From Gracilariopsis chorda (lineage: Eukaryota > Rhodophyta > Florideophyceae > Gracilariales > Gracilariaceae), in NCBI GenBank assembly GCA_003194525.1, contig NBIV01000180.1:1-64000 (forward strand): a DNA stretch of 64,000 nt, given 5' to 3'. The translations under genes were made by a program, and so were the position numbers. The notes below the pieces were generated by a model. It was not told the DNA's origin. It was given only the letters and a program-made list of their open reading frames with translations, and did no database searches. This document shows, in pieces, positions 53,721-64,000 of the stretch. The first letter of the stretch is position 1. Every line of letters starts with the position of its first letter.

Positions 53721-55655
53721 ACGGAGGTAGAATGCCTTCGGTACGGAACGTTTCTCGTTTGGAGTGAGGGCCTCGTAATTTTCCCCGAACTTGGCCATAT
53801 CTTTCAGTGAGCAAAGAAAGTGAGGGCAGGTAGGCCATGGGCGTAGCAAAGGTGGCAAATTAGTTCCAAGACTGGGATGCGCTTGTCCACATTACGAGCA
53901 TCGGAGAAGCGTACCGCAGAGCAGTTGTCATTCCATCCAAGTCATTGATAACGGGATTGAAGTTTCATAAACCGGACTCGTTGTGGCTCAACACGTTTGT
54001 TCCCCACGTAGAAGACGGGGTTGTCTCTCGCCATTTCGAAGGTGTCATCAATCCTTGAGGGTAAATCCGTGGTTTGTATGGACACACCATCTCCATGCGA
54101 TAAATTTTCGGTGTCGCAGTTGGGGGGTTCCTGTAGTATTCGCTATATTCAGTGCTCCAAGGCGTGTTTTTCGAAAGTCGAAGTGCTCTTGATGGTTCGG
54201 TATTGCGAAGTATTGTGCAGACATTGGGTGCTTTCTAAGGTGAAACTGCCGTTGCAGGCTGCTACACGTGTGGTGTACCACGGTGCATGGCCTCCAATAT
54301 GGAGTGGATATTTATTTTATATTTCAATCATTACAGTAGAGCAGACTAACTGCAGCAAAGATCTATAAGTATAGTGGCCTCGTGGCCACCCGCAAACTAA
54401 AGTAACAACAGCGTTCGTGGGAACTCCGTACACCTAGCTTCGGGTCGATCCCGTGGTTAGCCATAGTAGCGTGAGGTATTTCTCGTCGTTTCCGATTCTC
54501 TATTGTCGCTTACGGCTCAGTTTCGTGTCCGATACACTGCTTCGCCCCCCCCCCTTTGGTCCCAAGCCAAGCCCAGGCTACCCTGGTTGCTTCATGGTGT
54601 GCAACAGCTCTTCCACTGCCTACTCGAGGCCTTTGTGGTATACCACAGTTCCATCTGCTGGAAGCCAAGGCGATGATGAATAACTCTCCGTCAACAACGC
54701 CTTGGCGAATCGAGGATATTGATTCAGAGTTATTGCACGCTGTGTGTGCCCTTCCGCTCAAGCGTATTTTACGATCTTGAGGTAGGTGATTCACCCCCTG
54801 TCTCCCCGGAAACGGGTGAAAAGACTGTGGACGGCCGGATCAAGGCCTTTAATGATCATGGTACAACGCTCTCCAGCGAGTTATACGTTCCTAAAACGGT
54901 GGAGTGCATGGTTAAAGCTCACCGCGTAATCGGTTTCAGTCTCGCCCAAGCGCTGAAAACTATCTCACAATGCTAGGATTGCCCTGTGAATGGCAGTATT
55001 CGTGGCGAAGAAGCGCAACAAATGTTGCACAACCTCCATTCAGAAGGTCAGTCCTCTCTCTGAAGAACGAGAAGATCTTCTTGCAGAGGCGTACTGGTCC
55101 TCTGCCACTCCGCGTAAGAAAGAGGGTAATGTCAAGTAGGCTTGTCTTCCATTCATTCCGAGGATATGGGCTTTCGTTACGAAGTGGAAAAGAAAGTCCA
55201 GCACCATAATTGGGTCTTCTCCCGTAAAACACAGGTTATCCATTGAGAGTGTCATACGTTTTATGCATTCTTTCCAATTCCCTATGCCACGGGGAGAACG
55301 TCCTAAACAAGACTCTTCGAGCCCGTAGTAACGGTATGGCTATAATTTCAAATGAAACGAGTTTTAATCCCCTGAGACCAGGGTTTCTTCCCCTCTTTTG
55401 GAGGGTTTGAATGACACCTTCGGTGGCAGATAACCACTTCGAACGGGAAGAATGGCCACGCTTCTCGTCATCCGAGTCGGAGTCTGTGGAAGCGCAACCA
55501 TCCGATCGTTTTCGCGACAAATCCGACGATGTCATAAAATAGGAATTTGAGTGATTTTGTTTGCGTTTCCGCCTATAGCGGTGCTCTTTTCTTCCAGAAT
55601 GATGGTCGTTGAGTGACGCAGCTTGTGCTAGATCATCCGGAGACGGCTTATCCAT
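53721..55655 (-). pseudogene. gag: gag, element 3, decayed
   Basis: From 55655 downwards: a basic, Ser/Asp-rich block (HRYRRKRKQNHSNS, then STDSDSDDEK), RNPGLRGLKLVSF, FTGEDPIMVLDFLFHFVTKA (capsid-like region), a segment at about 54690-54780 aligning in DNA with bases 19-95 of element 1, a damaged zinc knuckle (CHLCYAHGLPALTF, about 53840), and NYEALTPNEKRSVPKAFYLR. Many frameshifts. The coiled-coil N-terminus seen in element 2 is not found, so the 5' end of element 3 is probably deleted. Confidence 0.8.
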
Positions 55656-58087
55656 CAGGATAAACTGCTCTAATCTCCCCAGACGGACTTGAACTCAATC
55701 GAATCGAGATCCAACTCCTTCTATGAAGGTAGCGGGCTACCTCAAATGTGGAGCAATTTCCTTGTGTGGGATATTCTCTCAAGGTCTTCGCAGCCTTTCT
55801 CTATTGCGAGGTAGGCACAGCAACAGGGCCCTCCGTACCACACAGTGGTCGGGTGTAAGACCAAGGTGGCTACTGGCTATACCGACGGAAGTGTTACCGA
55901 GAATGGCATTACCAGCTGGTTACCGTAGCGCACAGGTCCGTATAAGCGGTGTTCCGATCTACGAAGAATCCAAAGGGAAAGAAGGAAAAAAGGGGGAAAG
56001 AAACAAGGAAACGGGTACAAACCACCGGGTCATGGGGAAAGCCGAAAGAGGCCCAGCGGTGTGGATGTTCCGTATTCACCCTGCATGGCAAAACTCAATA
56101 CTGAGTCCAACGGCTATCTGTTCCCAATACAAAAAAAACCAGTACGATAATAACAATGAAAACTGGGCGAGCCCACGGGGTAAGACAGATCAACGGTCCT
56201 TGTTGATATTGTGCGAGCAAGTATAACAAGACAGAACGCGGTGGAACTCCAGGAGGGATGTAGTCACCTTGCGCAGGCGAAAACATCAGATTCGAGTCAC
56301 AGCTTAACCTTACTCCATGGTGAACTGGCACGGGCCGTCCTCCCTTAAGTACTATGGGGTCATAATAAAACTATGAATACCACTCCTGTAGTATGCCACA
56401 CGTGTCGTCCACACGTTTCTGTCAATGAGTGGCATGGCTAGCCACGCGCGACATGACACGTATGAATCATGTCTGCCATGAATAATATCCATACGCTCAC
56501 CACGCGTCCTTCTATTCCTGATATCATATAAATCCCACATGAAGGGTCGAAAAACACCAATATAATGTATATCGAATTTCACCCAAGATTTGCGAGGGTC
56601 CGCTCTTATCTGAGTTGAACCGATGCCACATCGGGACTGAAGCATTCATGATCCGCTTGGCGTAGAGTTTATGTGCATAAGAATTGCTCTATATCATTCT
56701 CATGGGAACCGCGGACGAAGGGAACGCCCGACGGAACCATAATGGGAATGATGTACACAAATGGTGTATGACGCTGCTTGGCATCAAATACTGCCGATTG
56801 GTTTAATTGAAGATTTCGGCTACCGGGTGGTGAAGGAGCTCTGGAAGATGCGATGATCAATATCCTCCAAATCTGTCCCATAACCCCTTGACAGCGAGGC
56901 AGTACACCGACAGGAAAAGGACATGAACTCGGTTGAGCCATGGAGGAAATGGCGGCCGGAGGGGTTCGAGAGGTCCCCGAAACTGGCACCGGATTGAATT
57001 AATTGTCCTGAGAGGTCGAAGCGTGCCCTCAGTGTCAGTCGCAGCCGCGACCCCGACTACTGCTGGGAGACTGCAAACTACCACGAGATTGAAAACGGGC
57101 AACATGATGATATATCCCCGTAGGGACCCCTCCAAAGATGACGGCTCATGGCGGATGCCAAACTGATTGGTCGTGTATGTAACCCTGAAGGTGAACGGAG
57201 AGCAGACCGATCTGAGGAGTTGTTCCTTGTGGTCAAATGAGGGTCAGAACACGCGTCCGTGACCTCTGAAGGAGACATCTCACCTTTGGTCTCGCCGCAT
57301 CGGTGAAGGGCTCTGAATCACGGAGAAAACGGCGAAAGGTACGGTGTGGCTCCATCGTCGTGGAAGGACATGAATTGCCACTCCAAAGAGCCTCTTCGCT
57401 GGCCCCAGTGCGTGTGAGTGCGGGAGAAACGCTCGGCAGAGGGCGTGCCTTGTCAGAACCGATCGGGGGCTGAGCGGATGAGCCCTCTCGCACCCTATAC
57501 ATTCAAAGGGGGCGCTAGTTCCTCAACTGTACGCATGAAGTGACGGAAAAAGATCGCTTAATCGACAGGAAAGCCAGTGAACATCAATGAAGCGCCCCAA
57601 CGCTTCGCCCAAAGTGAACCGAACGGGCAGGACCAATTGAGATCGAAGGCACCAAATGCAACGGAGGTTTATCGCAAAAGAGCGATGCGAATACAGAATA
57701 TCAGCTGAACAAGTGGTAAAGTCTGCCAATATCGCCGCCACGAACACATGGAAGAGATCCCAAAGAGTAGATTGGATCAACCCCAGGGGAAATCTCGCGT
57801 AGTTCCAAAACGCCAAACGAGAACCAGTTGGTACAAGACACAGTGATCGGGTTCGCATTTAATGCAAGGAGGATGTGCCGCCGATCTTCCAGCGGACTAC
57901 CAAATGATGCTGCACACCATTCGCCCCGGCGCACGCGCTGAAGTTGTGGCCAAAATGGTTTACCGACACCGGCCACCGGGCCATATTGCACGACCAGGAG
58001 GGCGTACCTGTCGGTAGGAGGGGGTTCAGTATTACAGTGAGATCTGACCACGTGGGCAGTGCAGCGCGCTCTGTACCAATAGGTTAG
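55656..58087. other. poorly assigned DNA, possible fourth antisense-ORF relic
   Basis: Minus-strand frames at 57701-58051 and 57523-57858 lie immediately left of an LTR-like unit, the position the antisense gene occupies in elements 1 and 2. Short resemblances (for example NWFSFG...YSLGSL to EWWRFH...TYLGSL, and LWDLFHVFVAAILAD to the LW.VVV.TEWAA region) are weak and could be chance. The rest of the stretch shows nothing recognisable. Confidence 0.3.
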
Positions 58088-58602
58088 TGTGCTACGTGGG
58101 TTAGAATGGCTAACTAATTAGAGTACTAGGTAATTTAAGTATTTTAGATAGGTAGTGACGCTCCGCTACTGGGTCGTGGGGCGATGCAACTAGGGCCGGC
58201 CCCAACGTATGCCAAGTAGCAGAGTGCACCTGAGATTGAGCCTCACTCACCTTGCAAAAGAGAGAGAGCGCTCCCTCTCCAAGAATGGTAAAGGTGAGCA
58301 CCTCCTGGCTAAGTGGGATACCATTCGGATTTTATAGTCAACCTTCTGGTTTATACAGTCAACCTTCTGGTTTAGCCAAGACTACTCCGGCTCTACTAGC
58401 CGGTGTGAGCCTTTCGACAAACACTACAAATTGGTTACAGTTAGCCTGCCTGGCTATCCGCGCCCCTAGTGGTTTTGGTGCTGCCACGCCCATCCGGTTG
58501 TCGAACTTCCACCCTGCAGGTTGCGCCCTCGCTGCAATCCCAATAAATATTATCCAGAAGGACTACCCAGGTGGTAGTCGAAACCTAATTTGTTGTACCA
58601 CA
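58088..58602 (+). repeat. LTR-like unit, 515 bp, third family
   Basis: Begins TGTGCTACGTGGG and ends TTGTTGTACCACA, with TGTGCTAC/GTACCACA as near inverted ends and TG...CA termini. It contains a tandem duplication of about 20 bp (AGTCAACCTTCTGGTTTA) at 58335-58372. It may be the 3' LTR of a lost gypsy element or the 5' LTR of the copia element that follows. No second copy is in the window and no target duplication is visible. Confidence 0.5.
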
Positions 58603-58723
58603 CAGCTCCTTAATAAGAACAAATACATATACAATTAAGACTGAACCTATGCATCCGTACCCTACAGCGAAGAAATCATCCGCAAGCCGTCGCCAACGAC
58701 GCTAAAAGCCCATAAAGAAGGTA

Positions 58724-59041
58724 GTGAAATGTTGGAACTGCGCGCGTATCAGACAAATTCGATTCAAATGTTGGTGGAAGAAGAATAATAACAACCAGCA
58801 GCACAAGAAGATGAACCCCGGTGGCAAGGAACACGCTATAGCACGAAGAAACAACACAACTCAAGCTTGGGACTCTAATAATTGCAACCGGAACAACCAT
58901 CAACGTTCTAGAACACGTAACATTGACAAAAAGGATGGGCTCAATCATCGTGGCTTTATTGCAATTGCAAACAGCAGCCTATGCTACGACAAACCTACTC
59001 CCACATGGCTCGAATCAGGTGCAAACAACGTATTTGTCTAA
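58724..59041 (+). pseudogene. copia gag zinc knuckle and protease start
   Basis: KCWNCARIRQIRFKCWWKKN is a zinc knuckle of the CX2CX4HX4C type with the His replaced by Gln or Ile, flanked by Asn/Lys-rich sequence. TPTWLESGANNVFV at the end corresponds to the copia protease motif TWLLDSGATNH, with the catalytic Asp as Glu. Confidence 0.72.
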
Positions 59042-60429
59042 GATAGAGCGATGTTCTGAGAATATCACCCTATTTCTTCCCAAACCATGCAAACTTGCGA
59101 CCGTCCATTGCAGATTGTAGGCATCGGGAAACTAATGTTGCCACTATAAGGACAACGACGTTTGCTACCTGCAAAGCATACACCAATTCTTGATTCAAAT
59201 CGGGTGTCTCGTTCCGTTCTTTCTTTCTACGTACAGATACAGTTCTCAACCACGAACGAATAATCAGATTTCATCATGAACGATCCATCTACTGGCTAAA
59301 TATCACCCGGGTCTATTCCTCGGGACAGACTCTATCCCCTACCGCTTCCTATACCCCCACCACGTGCAAGCAAAGCAATGCTTAATTTGGGAGCACTGCT
59401 ACCCATTGGCATGAAACACTTGGGCTTCCAGGCAGAGACAAAATGATTTCCGCGACGGATTCCCGCCGAGTACTGCCAAACTTTTCAACCCTAGACGTCA
59501 CCACCATGACCTATAGACCTCGCCTTGACGCTGGCACTAAACGCGCAACATTACAAGAATCCACCTCAGTCGTAGAGCGAAAAGTCGATTTAGCTCACAG
59601 TGACCACATATGACCGATCACTCCCGCCTCCTTACAAGGGTCACGTTAGGTGTAGGTGCTCATCAACGACCACAAGCTGGCCAGCGTAGTGTACTTTCAT
59701 CGGACAAAACCACAATTCTTCGAGTCCCTAAGGTATTACAAGGCTCGGGCAGAAAAAGAACTCCCTTCCAACCGGATGTATCGGGTTTGCCTCGTGTGGG
59801 AGAGCGACCCTACGGAGACGGGAAGAAGGCCATGAGAGATGCATGCGGAGAATGCATGACGTAGGACGGGATCAGGGCACAGGTGGACAAGTGGCTAGGA
59901 TGGACCAAGCGGACGGAGCGACTGAGAATTTGGAGACGTTGTACACGTGGCCCAGCGATGGGCGCTGCAGGTAACCGGGCAATGAGTACCCATATTCCTG
60001 CACGGGTATGTCGTTATTTATTTAATATTTAGAGGTAGGGGATACCGCCCAGGACGGTCATTGGCCCATATATCCCGGGGATACACAGCAATTGAGAGGC
60101 AACCCCGAGGGCTGACGGGCATATGTAGTATAGTAATTACGCCAACCACCTTGTTGAGTAAAGGCAAATTTCTTTCCACCAAACGGACTAGTTTCTTGTT
60201 CTAGTTAGCCATACAGGCTGCCCACTAGCCTGTTCTACTAGCCCGCACGGTAAATCAATAGTGGTGTACAAGCGCCAACGCTCTACGCCTGTTCGCTGAC
60301 CACGCCTGACGCAGTTGCCCGTCCGGTCTCGCAGCCCTCGACCAGCTTCTCCTGACTTCAACGATTCCGAACATCGAGCCCATGTTCCCCCCGGGCGTTC
60401 TGCTTACCACTGAGGTAGGGCCAACCGGT
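59042..60429 (+). other. decayed copia pol with possible AT-rich insertion
   Basis: No clear protease or integrase N-terminus can be read. Around 59930-60050 the sequence (GTTGTACACG...GTCGTTATTTATTTAATATT) resembles in layout the family B LTR middle (GCTGTACACG...GGGATATTTATTTATTTATT), so a degraded LTR fragment may lie here. Confidence 0.35.
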
Positions 60430-60764
60430 CAGCACCTTACAAAAAGCTTTGCGTTTCTCGAAACCTTGACGGGGCGGGACAGAACCGGTTGGAACACTTC
60501 ATATCTTACGTAATGGAGAACGGTATGATATTGGAGTTAACACCACCTTATGCATACCATTCTAACGGTATCGCAGAAAAGGTTACCCAAGACCTATGGA
60601 AAACGGCTCGACCGTTACTTTTCGCCTTGAAGTTACCCGAAGAACTGTGGGAAGAAGCAATCTCTCTTTCCAAGTACTCGAAAAACCGTCTACCTAACCA
60701 CTGGATAGGACTGCAGCTTCTTCGGTTTCATCGTTCGGAAAACAGCCCGACTTCACCACCCTGA
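60430..60764 (+). pseudogene. copia integrase core
   Basis: LEHFISYVMENGMILELTPP then YAYHSNGIAEKVTQDLW is the copia integrase signature around the third catalytic residue (Glu of GIAEK). The second catalytic Asp, expected in a SDGGGE motif just upstream, is lost (LDGAGQN). ALKLPEELWEEAISLSKYSK continues the family pattern. Confidence 0.82.
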
Positions 60765-61059
60765 TCAAAATCGACCAGGAGGGGCATGACTTTATATACT
60801 AATCAGAATCAACAGCGAACAAGAAATTGCTTCCCTGCTCCCTCTTAGGGAACCTCTTAGGCATGCAAAGCCTACATACCTCATATCGCGTCCACAGAAT
60901 CTCAATAGGAAAATAATTAAGTGCTGAAAGGGAGACTTCAAGCCCATAATAAAATCTTACCATCATAGACTTCATATATTTTTCCTCCCTTTGGCGGCAT
61001 GAAGCTGAAACGTACATAGAAAGAAGATACAGAAGAACACCTAGAAGCATCCCTGAGCC

Positions 61060-61499
61060 ATTGTATAGTAGCATACTCGCGCTCTAAAGACTTCAGAGAT
61101 GACGGCAGAGTGCCAATGAGCTGCGAAAAAGCGCGTGCTATGCCTGAGTGGGCAGAGGCCATCGACAGGGAGTACAATGCACTAGTGGAGCGTGGATCCT
61201 GGAAACGTATAGACATGAAACCTGACATGCGCCCCTTAACCTTTCTATGGAGATTCCTAGCTAATCTTTTAAGCTCAGACCCTCCAAACATACTCCCCGA
61301 AGCACGTTACATAGCACCGGGCGACATGCGATGTCCCTATTTGGATTTCGATCCGGATAACCAACATGCCCCTGTAGCACGGCTTGAAACCATTCGTTTG
61401 ATGATAGCAAAGGCTGCAGCGCACGCCCTGTTGCTTGCGACAGTTAAAATCAGCAACACGTATCTGTATGGGAACCGCAACGAACCCCTTATATTGTAA
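61060..61499 (+). pseudogene. copia reverse transcriptase, N-terminal part
   Basis: MPEWAEAIDREYNALVERGS then WKRID is the conserved start of copia RTs. PEARYIAPGDMRC, APVARLETIRLMIAKAAAHA and VKISNTYLYGNRNEPL follow, matching the KARLVA, FAPVA and V..AFLYG blocks. The YVDD region could not be read. The frame ends at 61499. Confidence 0.83.
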
Positions 61500-61829
61500 C
61501 AACCACAGAACACTTCCCGATCATCACTTGTCCCTGGGAAGGTTTATTTACTCCTCAACACAATATATTGAGCAAAACAAGCCGGAAAAATATGGCATCG
61601 CTGATACACAGCGAACCTCTTCGCATGGGTTTAAAGCAATCCAAAACCGACAGCAGACTCTAAATTTACATATCACGAAGCCGAACATTGTTGGTCGTAG
61701 TGAGTTTGGATCACCTTTTGACGTTTTGCGCCTCAAAATATCTCCTGGAAGATTCTCAAGCTGAAATCCAGAAACTCTTTCAAGTCAAGATCCATGGACA
61801 GGCAAGCTAATTTACTAGGCTTCATATAG

Positions 61830-62440
61830 TTGGGGAGAGCAATGGAATAAATGTTCAGCAGTCTAGATATGTTGAAAAGTTATTGAAAGAACACGGCTTG
61901 GTGAAATCAATTCCCACATGAACCAATTTGCCTTCTAATTGCGACGAGGCATCTTGCAGAGACCAGGAACCAAACCTGGCAGCAGAGATGCACGGAAGAT
62001 TCCAGAGATTTGTAGAGACCCTAATGTACTCAGCCGTCTCGTCTAGGCCGGAAATCATGTTTACCGCCTCTTTATTGGCAAGTGAAGTGCATGAAACATG
62101 TTATAGACAAATGGTGCTGGCTAAAAGAATACTGAAGTATTTAAAAAGGACTACAAGTCTATTTTTGTTATTATCTGCAGAGGTCTTGGTGTTAATGAGA
62201 GCATAATGTGAGGCTAACTGGTCAGGGTTCTAGGACACACGAACTTCTATGATCTATTTGCTCATCAAGGTAAACCAAGCACTGAATATTTGAAAGAGTA
62301 ACAAGCGAATGCTGATAGCGTTTTCTTCGGGCGAGGCAGAATACATTGCACTATCCCACACTATAAAAGGACTGAAATGGTTGAGGAGAATTTTGGCAAG
62401 TTTACACAAGACCTCGATCGTAAAGATGGACCTCAAATGT
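61830..62440 (+). pseudogene. copia RNase H
   Basis: YVEKLLKEHGL, LMYSAVSSRPEIMFTASLLA, YRQMVLAKRILKYLKRTTSL and SSGEAEYIALSHTIKGLKWL are the classic copia C-terminal motifs. Stops interrupt at several points. Confidence 0.84.
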
Positions 62441-62460
62441 ACCCAACTTTAATGTTTACA

Positions 62461-63789
62461 TATAGCTCAACTGCGTTAAAAATCATGAAAAAGCCAAAAG
62501 TCTCGGAAAGAAACAAAAAAAATCACCTGACGTTCTATCACATCAAATAATTATGGGAAACCAGGGTGATTAATGTTCATTCACTGCAAATTAGAATAAA
62601 AACTGCTCATAAACTTACGTACCCGGCGAATTGAGAGTTATCGAAACGAGTAAAGCTGATTGTAGGCTGAAAGTTTACAAATTGTCGTAAATATGTTTCA
62701 TATTGAAATATTATCTAAAAACTTGATTTTAGATGTTGCATGTTCTATTATTTGATCTTTCTGCACATCTTGTACAATTTGTAACAGAAAACGACCCATA
62801 CATATTTCTACCCTGTAAATGTTCCCTGCGTGTTTTTCTATAAAAAAGCTTATTAGTAGTGGGTCTTTTTTTAATTTAAGTGTACTAAATGTATTGAAGA
62901 CGATCGAACGCAAACAAAACCAAGAGAGATCGATTGCAATGAATTATGTAGACCAATGTGCTCTGGCTACCTAATGGAACATGTGCCGGAGTCCGCAGGA
63001 TCCATTTTGTTACCTAAATAAAATGCCCTGTTTCGTTCTCCCCGCAAGAGCGGAGGAAAGAAGGGCAGCGAGGGCGAAAGAAATTTTTCAGAGAAAAAAC
63101 TTTGTACTTCGCAGAGCTGGGTGCTATACAATTTTAATGTCAAAGTAATGCTTGAATCCTTCATTGTGAATTTGTAGGACTACGATTGTCCAGCTCAGTA
63201 GTCCTCAAAAACTTGGGACTTTGGATGGTCTTCTCTGGTTTCGGGATACTGGCTTCTGATTGGCTTTTTCTTGTACTTTAGTTGTCTGCCGTAGATTCAT
63301 TCACTAGACGCCCTTGCGAATGGGTGTTGGCGGAACAAATACAGTTGCGTTGACAATTTGGCCAATAAAAAGGCGTCTTACATCGCAAGGCCGCGTTGAT
63401 TGGCGAGTCTGCGATTTGTGTTGGACTGCATGAGTTCTACAATTGGACTGCCGAGAACTCAGAGTTAGGATGCCTGAACAAGCTACCGCCAAGTGTCTCG
63501 TGCCATACCGTCGGGTATGGATCAAATAGAAAACCATCAAAATTAACGCTAATCAACATTTGCGCAGCATATCCTCACTTGGCAAATGTGTTGTTGAGAT
63601 GCATCACATCCGCCTCACGAAAGCTGGTGACCCTCGGCCGTCGTCCTGCCCTCCCTCGAGTTTCCTCCCATAAAACAGTTCAAACTAAGAGCAGCGTACG
63701 CTAAGCTGACCGCCTTGGTCAGCCTGCAGAAAAGAACCTTGTAAATCTTCACTGCGGAGCACTTTAAATCCCTCGTACCAGATCTCGCC
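62461..63789. other. upstream flank of the right-edge gene
   Basis: AT-rich to 62960, then mixed. It should hold the promoter of the gene at 63790, but no core promoter motif is clear. A plus-strand frame at 63396-63704 has no recognisable features and I do not call it a gene. Confidence 0.4.
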
Positions 63790-64000
63790 ATGACGACCGG
63801 TTTCGTCTTTTCTTCTCCAATTCTTCAACGATCTGTGGGGTCTACATCGGTCACTTCTTCATCACAGTCTTCTTTCGTTGCATCTCGACAACTCCCACGC
63901 CCAGCCCAGAGAATTCCTAACAAGGCACCTGTGGTTGCTGCCGTTGCGCAACCAGCTGTTGACAATGTGATCGAACTCCTTGTTCCCGAAGCGTTGCGTC
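63790..64000 (+). CDS. N-terminus of a probable plastid-targeted protein, cut by window end
   Basis: Starts with GCCATGA context; the nearest in-frame upstream stop is TAA at 63742-63744, so Met at 63790 is the first possible start. The visible 70 residues begin MTTGFVFSSPILQRSV and are rich in Ser, Thr, Val and Arg with no acidic residue until about position 57 (VDNVIELLVPEALR). Such a basic, hydroxylated leader with Phe near the N-terminus is typical of plastid transit peptides in red algae and glaucophytes; a cleavage site may lie near residues 48-52 (VVAAVAQP). The mature protein is mostly outside the window and is not identified. This is the only likely functional host gene seen here. 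Confidence 0.72.
   Translation, partial: MTTGFVFSSPILQRSVGSTSVTSSSQSSFVASRQLPRPAQRIPNKAPVVAAVAQPAVDNVIELLVPEALR

Larger units (their letters stand above)
39058..55655 (-). mobile_element. Ty3/gypsy chromovirus, element 3 (LTR family A), interrupted by a Harbinger transposon
   Basis: On the minus strand from right to left: gag, protease, RT, RNase H, integrase, chromodomain, antisense ORF (hence plus strand) and 3' LTR. Without the 5,963-bp Harbinger insertion the remaining part is about 10.6 kb. It is the most decayed of the three gypsy copies, with breaks in every gene. The 5' LTR and the gag N-terminus were not found; similarity fades near 55655. Confidence 0.88.
58724..62460 (+). mobile_element. 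Ty1/copia retrotransposon, decayed
   Basis: The order is Gag zinc knuckle and protease (58724-59041), integrase (about 60430-60764), reverse transcriptase (about 61060-61499) and RNase H (about 61830-62440). Integrase ahead of RT defines the copia order. All genes are fragmentary. No 3' LTR was found. Confidence 0.85.

Noticed and set aside
63396-63704. 102-codon plus-strand frame just upstream of the right-edge gene
   Set aside because: No motif, and it ends before the more convincing start at 63790 with a stop in between; probably chance.
1-64000. tRNA, rRNA, CRISPR arrays, bacterial promoters or terminators
   Set aside because: None seen; the gene content is eukaryotic transposon DNA, so bacterial signals were not expected.

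Overview
This window is eukaryotic nuclear DNA packed with mobile elements. Every coding stretch that can be recognised belongs to a transposon or retrotransposon, except one gene start at the extreme right edge and one unidentified gene-like stretch near 10-11.5 kb. The right-edge gene (63790 to the window end) begins like a plastid-targeted precursor with a phenylalanine at residue 5, a habit typical of red-algal and glaucophyte transit peptides. With the intron-free reading frames and mixed GC content this suggests a red alga, but that is inference and rests on about 70 residues.

Layout. 1-9182: a Ty3/gypsy chromovirus (element 1, LTR family A), cut by the left window edge, with broken gag and pol, a chromodomain, an antisense gene and a 3' LTR. 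9183-11792: unassigned DNA with a minus-strand gene-like frame of unknown function. 11793-23912: a Tc1/mariner copy split in three by a complete 10,155-bp Ty3/gypsy element (element 2, LTR family B, 12100-22254, perfect 5-bp target duplication) and by a lone family A LTR (22885-23681). 24224-28673: two decayed pogo-like (DDE_1) transposases. 29573-36335: a tyrosine-recombinase retrotransposon of the DIRS/Ngaro kind whose reverse transcriptase is split by a pogo-like transposon (31021-33529) carrying a full 689-codon frame. 36795-38032: a Tc1/mariner relic with visible terminal inverted repeats. 39058-55655: a third Ty3/gypsy element (element 3, family A, minus strand), its protease split by a 5,963-bp PIF/Harbinger transposon (47225-53187, TAA duplication). 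55656-58602: poorly assigned DNA ending in an LTR-like unit. 58724-62460: a decayed Ty1/copia element. 62461-63789: upstream flank of the plastid-targeted gene.

The main observation is an extra gene carried in antisense, between the chromodomain and the 3' LTR, in all three Ty3/gypsy elements. It encodes a protein of about 500-540 residues, shares motifs across the whole length between two LTR families, matches no protein family I recognise, and has an alignable start 140-210 bp from the LTR. Insertion events can be ordered from target duplications: removing each inserted element with one duplication copy restores the interrupted reading frame (mariner DD34E motif, DIRS reverse transcriptase, gypsy protease).
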